Source: JBLNBU01 sp050260215 (GTDB lineage: Bacteria; Pseudomonadota; Alphaproteobacteria; Rhodospirillales; Magnetospirillaceae). Taken from it: a DNA stretch of 13,883 nucleotides. The stretch lies in NCBI GenBank assembly GCA_050260215.1, contig JBLNBU010000023.1, positions 1-13,883 of the forward strand, in the 5' to 3' direction. The position numbers and the translations under genes are program-made. Every line of letters starts with the position of its first letter. Positions within the stretch are counted from its first letter, which is position 1. This document shows positions 1 through 6,971 of the stretch, piece by piece. The notes beneath the pieces were generated by a model. That model was not told where the DNA came from. It searched no databases and saw only the letters and a program-made list of their open reading frames with translations.

Positions 1-1
1 C

Positions 2-115
2 ACCACCATCGCCGGCGGCAAGGGTGAGCGCCAGCCGTCCGAGGGCGAGCTCGAGCTGATGCGCGCCCAGGCCCGCCACCTGACCCAGATCGCCACCAAG
101 CTGAAGGGGGCCTGA
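2..115 (+). CDS. wrbA: WrbA-type NAD(P)H:quinone oxidoreductase, C-terminal end (partial)
   Basis: Only the last 37 codons lie in the window; the gene enters from the left and stops at TGA 113-115. The readable tail begins TTIAGGKGERQPSE and continues with a helix containing RHLTQIATKL. This matches the C-terminal signature of WrbA flavoproteins (TIAGGDGSRQPSE, then a helix with an A.KL ending). WrbA enzymes are cytoplasmic FMN-dependent tetramers that reduce quinones by two electrons. The pirin gene starts 5 nt after this stop, so the two are probably co-transcribed, and pirins often act on or respond to quinone or flavonoid compounds. The family call rests on a short tail, so it is good but not certain. 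Confidence 0.75.
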   Translation, partial: TTIAGGKGERQPSEGELELMRAQARHLTQIATKLKGA

Positions 116-120
116 CGACC

Positions 121-810
121 ATGATGGAACTGCGCGACTTCGACCGCCTGGGCCGGTTCGACAACGACTGGCTGCACGCCCGCTATCACTTCAGCTTCGC
201 CGACTACCACGACCCGGGGCGCATGGGCCTGGGCTTCCTGCGGGTATGGAACGACGACGCCATCGAGCCGCACACCGGGTTCGCCCCCCATTCCCATCGC
301 GACATGGAGATCGTCACCTACATCCGCCAGGGCGCCATCACCCATGAGGACTCGCTCGGCAATATCGGCCGCACCGAGGCCGGGCAGGTGCAGGTGATGA
401 GCGCCGGAAGCGGGATCACCCACGCCGAGTTCAACCGCGACGACGATCTGTGCCGGCTGTTCCAGATCTGGATCGTGCCGCGTGCCCGCGGGCTGACGCC
501 GCGCTGGGAGACCCGGCCCTTCCCGCGCGAGCACGGGGTGCTGCAGGTGCTGGCCTCCGGCCTGCCCGGCGACGAGCACGTGCCGGTCATCAACCAGGAT
601 GCCCGGGTGCTGGGGGCGACCCTGGACCCGGGCGACACCTTCGCCCATCCGCTGAACGGCCGCCTCGCCTACCTGGTACCCGCCCGCGGCGCCGTCGCGG
701 TGGGCGGCACCGTGGTCGGCGAGCGCTCGGGCCTGGTGGTCGACGGCGAGGCCGAACTGGTGGTCGAGGCCCTGGAAGCCAGCGAGCTGGTGGTGGTCGA
801 AACATCCTAA
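121..810 (+). CDS. Pirin family protein (bicupin, putative quercetinase-like dioxygenase)
   Basis: 229-residue cupin protein of the pirin family, full length for the bacterial members. The metal site is complete: H57 and H59 in the PHSHRDMEIVTY segment, then H101 and E103 in the GSGITHAEFN segment. These are the four ligands that hold Fe(II) in human pirin and E. coli YhaK/YhhW. A second, degenerate cupin half fills about residues 135-229 and lacks an obvious metal set. Family members include quercetin 2,3-dioxygenases and redox-sensing regulators, so the substrate is unknown here. The start is ATG 121 (a second ATG follows at 124), with a G-rich ribosome site at about 105-110 inside the end of the upstream wrbA-like gene. 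Predicted cytoplasmic; no signal peptide. Confidence 0.9.
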   Translation: MMELRDFDRLGRFDNDWLHARYHFSFADYHDPGRMGLGFLRVWNDDAIEPHTGFAPHSHRDMEIVTYIRQGAITHEDSLGNIGRTEAGQVQVMSAGSGITHAEFNRDDDLCRLFQIWIVPRARGLTPRWETRPFPREHGVLQVLASGLPGDEHVPVINQDARVLGATLDPGDTFAHPLNGRLAYLVPARGAVAVGGTVVGERSGLVVDGEAELVVEALEASELVVVETS

Positions 811-844
811 CGGATACTAGGAAACCGGCCGAACCGGTGGCATG

Positions 845-873
845 CTCCTGGCCAGGGGAAGGGGTGGCCGGAG
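845..873 (+). terminator. Possible stem-loop after the pirin gene
   Basis: CTCC(T)GGCCA pairs with TGGCCGGAG across a G-rich loop of about 10 nt, 35 nt after the pirin stop and 43 nt before the hemerythrin start. No T tract follows, so it is not a classical intrinsic terminator. It could be a 3'-end stabilising hairpin or have no function. Confidence 0.25.
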
Positions 874-915
874 GGGACCGGGCCATCTCCCGTTTGGTTT
901 GGGGGTTGCCGCTTC

Positions 916-1356
916 ATGCCGATCATCGAATGGACGCCCGACCTGAGTGTCGGGGTCGATGTGCTGGATGCCCACCACCAGCGCCTGCTGACGCTGCTGG
1001 ACGAGGTCTATCAGGTGCTGCGCACGCCGCGGCCGGAACGTACCGTCGGCCACGTCCTCGACGAAATGATCGCCTATACCCATTACCACTTCGAAGAGGA
1101 GGAGCGGCTGCTGGAGGCCGCCGGCTGGCCCGAATGCGAGACGCACCGCCGCTCGCACGCCATGCTGGCCGAGCAGGTCCGCGCCATGATGGGCGATTAC
1201 GCCGCCGATCCCCGCGGAGTGTTGGCCGCCGAACTGTTCGAGTTCCTGTCGGACTGGCTGATCCGCCACATCCGCCACGAGGACATGCGCTACAAGGACG
1301 CGCTTTCCCCTCAGACTCCGCGCGGCGGGGCGAATTCCGCCACCAGGGGGGCGTGA
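916..1356 (+). CDS. Bacteriohemerythrin (oxygen-binding di-iron protein)
   Basis: 146-residue single-domain hemerythrin. All seven expected di-iron ligands can be placed: H21 (in DAHHQRL), H58 and E62 (in HFEEEE), H77 and H81 (in THRRSH), H118 and D123 (in RHIRHED). The N-terminal WTPDLSVGVDVLD stretch is typical of the family. Such proteins bind O2 reversibly at the di-iron site and serve in oxygen storage, delivery or sensing in microaerophilic bacteria; which role applies here cannot be read from sequence. The 20 residues after Y126 lie outside the fold, and the last 46 bases overlap the 3' end of the antisense nuclease-family gene. The start ATG 916 has a G-run (901-905) about 10 nt upstream. 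The spacer from the pirin gene is 105 nt, so it probably has its own promoter. Ligand spacing is identical to the second hemerythrin at 2479. Confidence 0.93.
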   Translation: MPIIEWTPDLSVGVDVLDAHHQRLLTLLDEVYQVLRTPRPERTVGHVLDEMIAYTHYHFEEEERLLEAAGWPECETHRRSHAMLAEQVRAMMGDYAADPRGVLAAELFEFLSDWLIRHIRHEDMRYKDALSPQTPRGGANSATRGA

Positions 1357-2306
1357 TAGGAATTGGGCGGCCCCCAGATGGAGGCCGGCGACACCAGTTC
1401 GTCGCCCAGCGCCTCGTTGTGGACCTCGGAGCCCATGTACCAACCCAGCAGCGGCCGCGACACCAGGATGTGGTCCAGCATCACCCGGCGCCCGTGGTGG
1501 ATCACCGAATAGCGGCGCCCGTCGGGCAGTGAGCGTTCCAGCGGCACCAGCATGCGCGGCGCCAGGTGGCCGTTGCCGGTGTCCTCCTCGTCGCCGCGGA
1601 TGATGCGCAAGGGCGCCTCGCGGTCGTCGGCGTTGAAGTCGCCGCACACCGCCACCAGGGCGTCGGGCTCGGAATCGAAAATGCTTTCCACCAGCAGGCG
1701 CACTTCCAAAGCCTGGCCGGCCTGCTTGACGGCGGCCAGGAAGAAGCCCTCGGCCCAGCCGGCCACCGACTGCCAGTGGCCGTGCTTTTCCTTCTGGCCG
1801 GGCAGCCAGGCGGCGCGCGGGGCGCGCAGGTGGACGGCGACCACGTGCAGCCGCCGGCCCTCGGGCAGTTGCAGCACCGCGTGCAGGGCGGGGCGGTCCC
1901 ATTCCACCGCCTGGGGGCCGTCGGGGGCCGGCCGGGCGGTGGTCGGCGGATAGGAGGGCGGCGGCACCAGGTCGTGCCAGACCTGGCGGTGCGAGATCAC
2001 CGGCAGCCGGGTCAGGATCACCAGGTTGTGCTTGTCCGACGGGCGGAGCCCCCCGCGGTTCATGCTGACGATGCGGTGGCAGCGCTCGAAATCGGTGTCG
2101 GCAATCACCTTGTCGAGCGCGCCGAACTCGCGCGGGCCGGCCTTGGTCACCGGATGGGCGTTGACTTCCTGCAGGCACAACACGTCGGCGCGCAGGCGCT
2201 GGAACTGCGGGCGCAGCACCGCCACGCGGTCGGCGAAGTCCTGGCCGGCCTGGGGACGGTCGTCCAGGTTTTCCAGGTTGAAGGTGGCGATCCGCAGGCG
2301 TCTCAC
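1311..2306 (-). CDS. Endonuclease/exonuclease/phosphatase (EEP) superfamily protein
   Basis: 331-residue member of the EEP (DNase I / exonuclease III / inositol phosphatase) fold. Visible motifs in order: ATFNLENL with N10, LQEV with the metal-binding E47, VAVHL with H159, GDFN with D223 and N225, and LDHILVS with D278-H279. The final motif, normally SDH, reads S316-Y317-H318, so the aspartate is replaced by tyrosine while the histidine is kept. The enzyme should cleave phosphodiester or phosphomonoester bonds with Mg2+, but the substrate is not predictable. There is no signal peptide. The start is a GTG (complement of 2304-2306) just before the conserved first strand, with only a weak ribosome site, so the exact start is somewhat uncertain. 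It is transcribed divergently from the second hemerythrin and convergently with the first. Confidence 0.88.
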   Translation of the reverse strand: MRRLRIATFNLENLDDRPQAGQDFADRVAVLRPQFQRLRADVLCLQEVNAHPVTKAGPREFGALDKVIADTDFERCHRIVSMNRGGLRPSDKHNLVILTRLPVISHRQVWHDLVPPPSYPPTTARPAPDGPQAVEWDRPALHAVLQLPEGRRLHVVAVHLRAPRAAWLPGQKEKHGHWQSVAGWAEGFFLAAVKQAGQALEVRLLVESIFDSEPDALVAVCGDFNADDREAPLRIIRGDEEDTGNGHLAPRMLVPLERSLPDGRRYSVIHHGRRVMLDHILVSRPLLGWYMGSEVHNEALGDELVSPASIWGPPNSYHAPLVAEFAPPRGV

Positions 2307-2412
2307 CTTAGCCGCGTTCCCGTGTCACGATAGAGATTGGCATGGCGGACGGCCGCCGCCTCCCCTCCGGACAGCATAGCAACCGAAGGCGTTCGGCGAT
2401 AGCCCGCCCGAC

Positions 2413-2442
2413 TTGTGCGGACGGTGTTGCAGGGTGTATTTA
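2413..2442 (+). promoter_or_regulatory. Candidate promoter for the hemerythrin-cheZ operon
   Basis: TTGTGC (2413-2418) and TATTTA (2437-2442) are separated by 18 bp and lie in the only AT-rich patch of the 172-bp spacer between the divergent nuclease-family gene and the second hemerythrin. Transcription would begin near 2449, giving a leader of about 30 nt before ATG 2479. Hexamers were matched by eye only. Confidence 0.4.
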
Positions 2443-2478
2443 TTTGAATTCGGTGGGACGGTGTGTCGGGGTCTTTCC

Positions 2479-2931
2479 ATGGTTTGGGCGGCTTGGACCG
2501 AGGCGATGGCCGTGGGCGACGCCGCTCTCGATTCGGACCACCGGATCATCATCAACCTGCTCAACCAGCTGCACGACGCCATGGAAACGGGCCAGAGCCG
2601 CGACGTGCTGGGCAGCGTGGTCAAGGTGCTGGCCGAATACACCGAACATCACTTCGCACGCGAGGAGGCGGCCATGGCCGCCTGCGGCTATCCCGACATG
2701 GAAAGCCACCGGCGCGAGCACCAGGCCCTGTGCACCAAGGTGCGCGAGATTCACGAGCGTTATTTGGCCGGTGAACGCACGGCACTCGACGAATCGGTGG
2801 TGCGCCTGCTCAGGAAATGGTTGACCGATCACATCCAGGTTACCGATAAATCGTATCGACCGTGGGTCGAGCAGCCGGGCGCATCGGGGGGCTCGGTCAA
2901 GGGGAAGCAGGGGACGAACGCGGCATCATGA
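2479..2931 (+). CDS. Bacteriohemerythrin coupled to cheZ
   Basis: 150-residue single-domain hemerythrin. Ligands fall at the same positions as in the first copy: H21 (LDSDHRI), H58 and E62 (HHFAREE), H77 and H81 (SHRREH), H118 and D123 (DHIQVTD). The two proteins differ widely elsewhere, so this is not a recent duplicate. A tail of about 24 residues rich in Gly, Ser and Lys follows Y126. The frame is open further upstream, but ATG 2479 is the best start: the family's WxxAMAVGDAALD strand begins right after it, and CGGGG at 2467-2471 gives a ribosome site 7 nt away. The stop codon overlaps the start of the next gene (ATGA, 2928-2931), so translation is probably coupled to the CheZ-like phosphatase. 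That suggests a role in oxygen-dependent motility, which is inference from context. Confidence 0.92.
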   Translation: MVWAAWTEAMAVGDAALDSDHRIIINLLNQLHDAMETGQSRDVLGSVVKVLAEYTEHHFAREEAAMAACGYPDMESHRREHQALCTKVREIHERYLAGERTALDESVVRLLRKWLTDHIQVTDKSYRPWVEQPGASGGSVKGKQGTNAAS

Positions 2932-3668
2932 CCACCGAACGCAAGCTGTTCACCGCAGAACTCAAGCTCTTGCGCCAGAAGGGCGGGGCCCTGCCGGCCG
3001 GCCCGGGCGCCGGCGGCACCAATGCCGAGGTTCTCCAGGCCCTGGTCGACCTCAAGGCCGACCTCAAGGGGCTCGAAGCGCTGATCAAGGGCGAGGATGC
3101 GCCGACGCCCACCTCGATCCAGGCCGAGACCCAGCAAAAGCAGGCCGAAGTGGCGATGCTGCGCACCGAGCTGCGCGCGCTGGCCGTCTGCATCGAGCAG
3201 ACCAAGTCCGAGATCGCCCAGCTGCGCCCCAAGGACGCCGAGGACGACCACCTGATCGCGGTCACCTTCGAGCTGGACGCCATCGTCACCGCCACCGAGC
3301 GCGCCACCCAGCAGATCCTGGAAGCCGCCGAGAAGATCGAGACCCTGGCGCGCGAGATCGTGTCGCACTCGTCCGATTCCTACGTGGCCCGCCTGGTCGA
3401 GGACATCGGCGAGACCATCGTCTCCATGTACGAGGCCTGCAACTTCCAGGACATCACCGGCCAGCGCATCACCAAGGTGGTGCGCACGCTCAAATACATC
3501 GAGGCCCGCGTCAACGCGATGATCGAGATCTGGGGCGCCGAGAACATCGCCGAGGCCACCCCCGTGCTGGTCGAGGACCACCGCGACGAGGAAGCCAAGC
3601 TGCTCAACGGCCCGCAGCTGGAAAGCAAGGCCATCAGCCAGGACGAGATCGACAAGCTGTTCGGGTGA
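2928..3668 (+). CDS. cheZ: CheZ-like chemotaxis protein phosphatase
   Basis: 246-residue, strongly helical protein matching the CheZ family, which dephosphorylates CheY-P and ends the flagellar switching signal. The hallmark segment is FQDITGQRITKVV, with Q179 at the place of the catalytic Gln of E. coli CheZ (Q147). Long heptad-like helices run through about residues 65-220, as expected for the four-helix-bundle dimer. The last eleven residues, ISQDEIDKLFG (236-246), form the C-terminal CheY-P docking peptide and resemble the N-terminal peptide of FliM. The start ATG 2928 overlaps the hemerythrin stop by 4 nt and follows a strong ribosome site, GGGGAAGCAGGGGA (2901-2914); upstream in-frame codons do not look coding. 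No other che or fla gene is nearby. Many alphaproteobacteria use a phosphate-sink CheY instead of CheZ, so its presence is informative. Confidence 0.85.
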   Translation: MTTERKLFTAELKLLRQKGGALPAGPGAGGTNAEVLQALVDLKADLKGLEALIKGEDAPTPTSIQAETQQKQAEVAMLRTELRALAVCIEQTKSEIAQLRPKDAEDDHLIAVTFELDAIVTATERATQQILEAAEKIETLAREIVSHSSDSYVARLVEDIGETIVSMYEACNFQDITGQRITKVVRTLKYIEARVNAMIEIWGAENIAEATPVLVEDHRDEEAKLLNGPQLESKAISQDEIDKLFG

Positions 3669-3695
3669 GGGCGGACCTTCCCCGTCCCTCCCGCG

Positions 3696-3723
3696 CGGCC
3701 TTTCCCGTCATTCGCAAAGGCCG
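3696..3723. terminator. Hairpin between convergent cheZ and ku
   Basis: CGGCCTTT (3696-3703) and AAAGGCCG (3716-3723) form a perfect 8-bp stem with a 12-nt loop in the 55-bp gap between the two convergent genes. The right arm ends at the ku stop codon. Neither side has a clear T tract, so termination efficiency may be low, but symmetry and location suggest a bidirectional terminator. Confidence 0.5.
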
Positions 3724-4569
3724 TCACCCCGCCTTGCGCCGCTTTCCCTTGCCGCCCCCTCCGCCGCCGCCCGGGGCGGCTGCCGGGGCGGTCGCTTCGG
3801 CTTCCAGGGACTTCTTCAGCGCATCCATCAGGTTGACCACGTTGCCGGGCACCGTCTCCTCGATGATGGGGGGCTCCTGGCCCTCGATCTTGGCGGCGAT
3901 GATCCTTTTCAGGCCTTCCTGGTAGCGGTCAACGAAGTGCAGCGGGTCGAAGGGGCCGGCCTTGCGCTCGACCAGGGCCTCGGCCACCGCCACCTGGTCC
4001 TCGTCCACGGGCTCGTCGTGGATGTCGGCGAAATAGGCGGTCGGCTTACGCACCATGTCGGCGGTGTGCAGCGTGTACATGACCATGCCCTTGGCCCTGG
4101 GCACGATGGCGACCAGGCGTTCGCGCCCCGACAGCACGACACGGCCGAGCGCGGCGCGCTTCTCGTGTTCCAGGGCCTCGCGCACCACGGTGAACGCCTC
4201 CTCGGCGATGGCGCCGTCGGGAACGACGTAATAGGGCTTGTCGATATAGAGAGGATCAAGATCGGCGACGGGGAAGAAGCGTTCCAGGTCGACGGTCTTG
4301 CGGGTCTCCAGCTTGACCTTGTCGAAGTCCTCCTCGTCGAGCAGCACGTAGCGGCCCTTCTCGTACTCGTAGCCCTTGGCGATGTCCTCAGGGACAGCCT
4401 CGCCGACGCCGGGGACCACCTTCTGCTCGCGGATGCGCGCCCCCGTCGAGCGGCTGACCTGGTGGAAGGCCAGCCGCGACGAGGTGTTGACCACCGGATA
4501 GAGCGCCACCGCGAAGGTGACCAGCGACAGCTTCATGTGGCCTTTCCAGTAGGGGCGTGCCGGGGGCAT
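3724..4569 (-). CDS. ku: Non-homologous end joining protein Ku
   Basis: 281-residue bacterial Ku. The start region (RPYWKGHMKLSLVTFAVALYP) is the family signature, followed by the FHQVSRSTGARI strand and the central KGYEYEKGRYVLLDEEDF motif. The homodimer forms a ring on DNA double-strand ends and recruits LigD. Length is normal for the family. After the core, about residue 255 onward, there is an Ala/Pro linker, a run of seven glycines and a basic end (KGKRRKAG). Basic Ku tails in other bacteria contribute to DNA binding and LigD stimulation. The ATG is preceded by an AGGAGA ribosome site that overlaps the ligD stop codon, and only 9 nt separate the two genes, so ligD and ku form one operon with ku second. 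Confidence 0.96.
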   Translation of the reverse strand: MPPARPYWKGHMKLSLVTFAVALYPVVNTSSRLAFHQVSRSTGARIREQKVVPGVGEAVPEDIAKGYEYEKGRYVLLDEEDFDKVKLETRKTVDLERFFPVADLDPLYIDKPYYVVPDGAIAEEAFTVVREALEHEKRAALGRVVLSGRERLVAIVPRAKGMVMYTLHTADMVRKPTAYFADIHDEPVDEDQVAVAEALVERKAGPFDPLHFVDRYQEGLKRIIAAKIEGQEPPIIEETVPGNVVNLMDALKKSLEAEATAPAAAPGGGGGGGKGKRRKAG

Positions 4570-4578
4570 GGATCTCTC

Positions 4579-6900
4579 CTAGAGCCGGTCGGGCAGCGGC
4601 GCCGCCGCGATGGCGAAGCCGGCCCAGGGATCGGGGGTAGCGGCCAGTCGCCGCGGCAGCGTCTCGACGGTGAAATGGTCCGAGCGGATGCCGGCCGCCA
4701 ACTCGGCCCAGGTCAGCGGCACCGCCACCGGGGCGCCGGGGCGCGCCCGGGTCGAATAGGGCGCCACCGCCGTGGCCGAGCGCTGGTTGCGCAGGTAGTC
4801 GACGAAAATGCGCCCCTTGCGCCGGGTCTTGGCCATGTTGGCGGTGAAGCGGTCGGGGGCGTCGGCGGCCAGGCTCTCGGCCAGCCGCTTGGTGAAGGCC
4901 TTGGCCTCGTCCCAGCCGGCGCGCGGCACCAGCGGTACCACCACGTGCAGGCCCTTGCCGCCGGTGGTCTTGGCGAAGGCGGCCAGGCCCAGCGCCGCCA
5001 GCCGGTCCTTCAGCAGCATCGCCGCCTCGGTGACGCGAGCCCAGGCCAGCCCCTCGTCGGGGTCGAGATCCATGACCAGCAGGTCCGGCCGCTCGAGGTC
5101 GGCGGCGGTCGAGCCCCAGGCATGCACTTCCAGCGCCCCCATCTGCGCCAGGCCCACCAGCCCGTCCTCGTCGTCGACGGCCACCAGCACCTCGTCGCCG
5201 GCGGGTATGCGGCGGACGGCCTTGGCCATGCCGGGGTGGGGATGGCGCTGCCAGAAGCAGTTGCCGCCGGTGCCGTCGGGACAGCGCCGCAAGGTTAGCG
5301 GTCGCCCCGCCACCAGCGGCAGCATGCGCGGCGCCACCTCGAGGTAGTAGGCCGCCAGCCGGCGCTTGGTCAGGCCGAAATCGGCAAACAGCACCCGGTC
5401 TGGATTGGTCAGCCCGCCCAGGCGGTCGGCGGCGGGCGGGGCAGGCAGGGCGGCACCGCACGGCTCGCGCACCACCTCGCCCGCGTCGCGGTCCAGCCGC
5501 AAGCCCTGGTACGACGGGTGGCGCAGCGCGCCGTCTGCGGTCCATTCGGTGAATTCGACCTCGACCACCAGGGTCGGCCGGACCCACACGGCACGGGGCT
5601 CGGACGACAGGGCCGGGGCTGACGGCAGGGCGACCAGGCGGGCTTCCAGCATCGAAGCCTCGTCGGCGGAAAATCCGGTGCCGACCCGGCCGGCCGCGAC
5701 CAGCCGGCCGCCGTCCCACACCGCCAGCAGCAGGGCCGCCAGCCCGCTCTTCTTCTTTTCGGGACGGGTGAAGCCGGCGACCACGAACTCCTGGCGGCAC
5801 ACGCACTTGGCCTTGACCCAGTCCTTGCCGCGCCCGGGACGATAGGGGCGGTCGCGGCGCTTGGACACCACCCCTTCCAGGGCGAATGCGCAGGCCTGGC
5901 GATAGAAGTCGGGGCCGCGCCCGTCCATGTGGTCGGTATAGCGCAGCGGCTCGCCGGCCCGGGCCAGCAGGGCGCGCAGCAGCCGCTTGCGCTCTTCCTG
6001 GGCCACCCCCGCCAGGTCCTGGCCGTCCAGGGCGACCAGGTCGAAGACGTGATAGACCAGGCCGGCTTCGCTGCCGGCCGCCAGTTGGCGCTGCAGGGCG
6101 TGGAAGCGCGACACGCCGCCCTGGTCCAGCGCCACCACCTCGCCGTCCAGCCAGGCTGCGGCACAGGGCAGGCCGGCACAGGCGCGCGCGATGGCGGGGA
6201 AGCGGTCGGTCCAGTCGTGCCCGGCGCGGGTGAACAGCCGGCAGGCGCCTCCCTCGACGCGGGCCAGCAGGCGATAGCCGTCGAACTTGATCTCGTGCAG
6301 CCATTGGCCGCCGGCCGGCGCCTCGCCCACCGGCGTCGCCAGCATGGGCGACAGCCTGGGAGCAAGCGGCGCCGGCCGTGCGCCCGCCACCGGCCCGACA
6401 GTCGGCGGGTCGGCCGGCCGCGGCTGGTCGGGACCGTCGTGTTCCTTGACCAGCAGCCAGTTGGGCCGCCGGCCGCCGTCCTTCATGCGCACCAGGGCGA
6501 AGCCGCCCTTCAGGCGACCGCCGTCCAGGCGGAACTTCAGCACCCCGGTATCCATCCCCTGGCGAGGATCGCCCACCGGCCACCAGCGGCCGCGGTCCCA
6601 CAGGTCCACATGGCCGGCACCGTATTGGCCGGCGGGAATGTCGCCCTCGAAGTCGGCGTAGTCCAGCGGATGGTCCTCGGTCTCGACCGCCAGGCGCTTG
6701 ACGGCGGGATCGAGCACCGGCTCACGGGTGACCGCCCAGCTTTTCAGCACCCCGTCCAGTTCCAGGCGGAAATCCCAATGCAGGCGGCGCGCGGCGTGGC
6801 GCTGGACCACGAACAGCCCGCCGCGGCCGGGTGCGGGTTCGGCACCCGGCTCGGGGGTGCGCGCGAAGTCGCGCTTGCGGCGGTATTCCTCCAAGCCCAT
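4579..6900 (-). CDS. ligD: Multifunctional ATP-dependent DNA ligase LigD (PE-LIG-POL)
   Basis: 773-residue end-joining enzyme with all three activities, ordered phosphoesterase, ligase, polymerase as in Pseudomonas LigD (mycobacteria carry POL first). PE domain, about residues 20-155: H35, H41, D43, R45, H77 and Y81 have the spacing of the 3'-ribonuclease/phosphatase site. LIG domain, about 190-480: adenylated lysine K205 in EIKFDGYR, EGVVSKR with K347, and the WVKAK motif near 361-365. POL domain, about 497-773: D611 and D613 in MDLDP and D701 in FVDYLRN, with the 90-residue spacing of the Pseudomonas metal triad, plus the TTGGKGLH motif. It trims, fills and seals broken ends with Ku. ATG at 6900 (MGLEEYRRKRDF) fits the usual N-terminus; a GTG 36 nt upstream is less likely. 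No strong ribosome site was seen. Confidence 0.95.
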   Translation of the reverse strand: MGLEEYRRKRDFARTPEPGAEPAPGRGGLFVVQRHAARRLHWDFRLELDGVLKSWAVTREPVLDPAVKRLAVETEDHPLDYADFEGDIPAGQYGAGHVDLWDRGRWWPVGDPRQGMDTGVLKFRLDGGRLKGGFALVRMKDGGRRPNWLLVKEHDGPDQPRPADPPTVGPVAGARPAPLAPRLSPMLATPVGEAPAGGQWLHEIKFDGYRLLARVEGGACRLFTRAGHDWTDRFPAIARACAGLPCAAAWLDGEVVALDQGGVSRFHALQRQLAAGSEAGLVYHVFDLVALDGQDLAGVAQEERKRLLRALLARAGEPLRYTDHMDGRGPDFYRQACAFALEGVVSKRRDRPYRPGRGKDWVKAKCVCRQEFVVAGFTRPEKKKSGLAALLLAVWDGGRLVAAGRVGTGFSADEASMLEARLVALPSAPALSSEPRAVWVRPTLVVEVEFTEWTADGALRHPSYQGLRLDRDAGEVVREPCGAALPAPPAADRLGGLTNPDRVLFADFGLTKRRLAAYYLEVAPRMLPLVAGRPLTLRRCPDGTGGNCFWQRHPHPGMAKAVRRIPAGDEVLVAVDDEDGLVGLAQMGALEVHAWGSTAADLERPDLLVMDLDPDEGLAWARVTEAAMLLKDRLAALGLAAFAKTTGGKGLHVVVPLVPRAGWDEAKAFTKRLAESLAADAPDRFTANMAKTRRKGRIFVDYLRNQRSATAVAPYSTRARPGAPVAVPLTWAELAAGIRSDHFTVETLPRRLAATPDPWAGFAIAAAPLPDRL

Positions 6901-6908
6901 GCCATGGG

Positions 6909-6971
6909 AACGATCCGGCCGCCCGAATGTTCGCACCCATCCGGGCCCGGCGCTGACTCGTCCGGATCGTT
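6909..6971. repeat. 10-bp inverted repeat upstream of ligD
   Basis: AACGATCCGG (6909-6918) is repeated as its exact reverse complement CCGGATCGTT (6962-6971), with 43 bp between. The left arm ends 8 bp from the ligD start, so the pair covers the probable ligD promoter and leader. It could be a split operator or the base of a long RNA stem in the ligD leader. Confidence 0.5.

Noticed and set aside
2413..2478. Extended N-terminus of the second hemerythrin (upstream TTG/GTG starts)
   Set aside because: The extra residues are not part of the hemerythrin fold and would overlap the likely promoter; ATG 2479 has a ribosome site and fits the family's usual start.
916..2931. Recent duplication of the two hemerythrin genes
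   Set aside because: Ligand positions are identical, but the remaining residues differ widely and no flanking repeat or shared untranslated sequence is visible.
3937..5298. Long plus-strand open frame opposite ku and ligD
   Set aside because: It spans two well-identified minus-strand genes, has no motif and has the His/Gly/Gln-rich look of antisense translation.
6901..6936. GTG start adding 12 residues to LigD
   Set aside because: LigD proteins usually begin at the residues encoded from ATG 6900, and the extension would run through the inverted repeat; it cannot be fully excluded.
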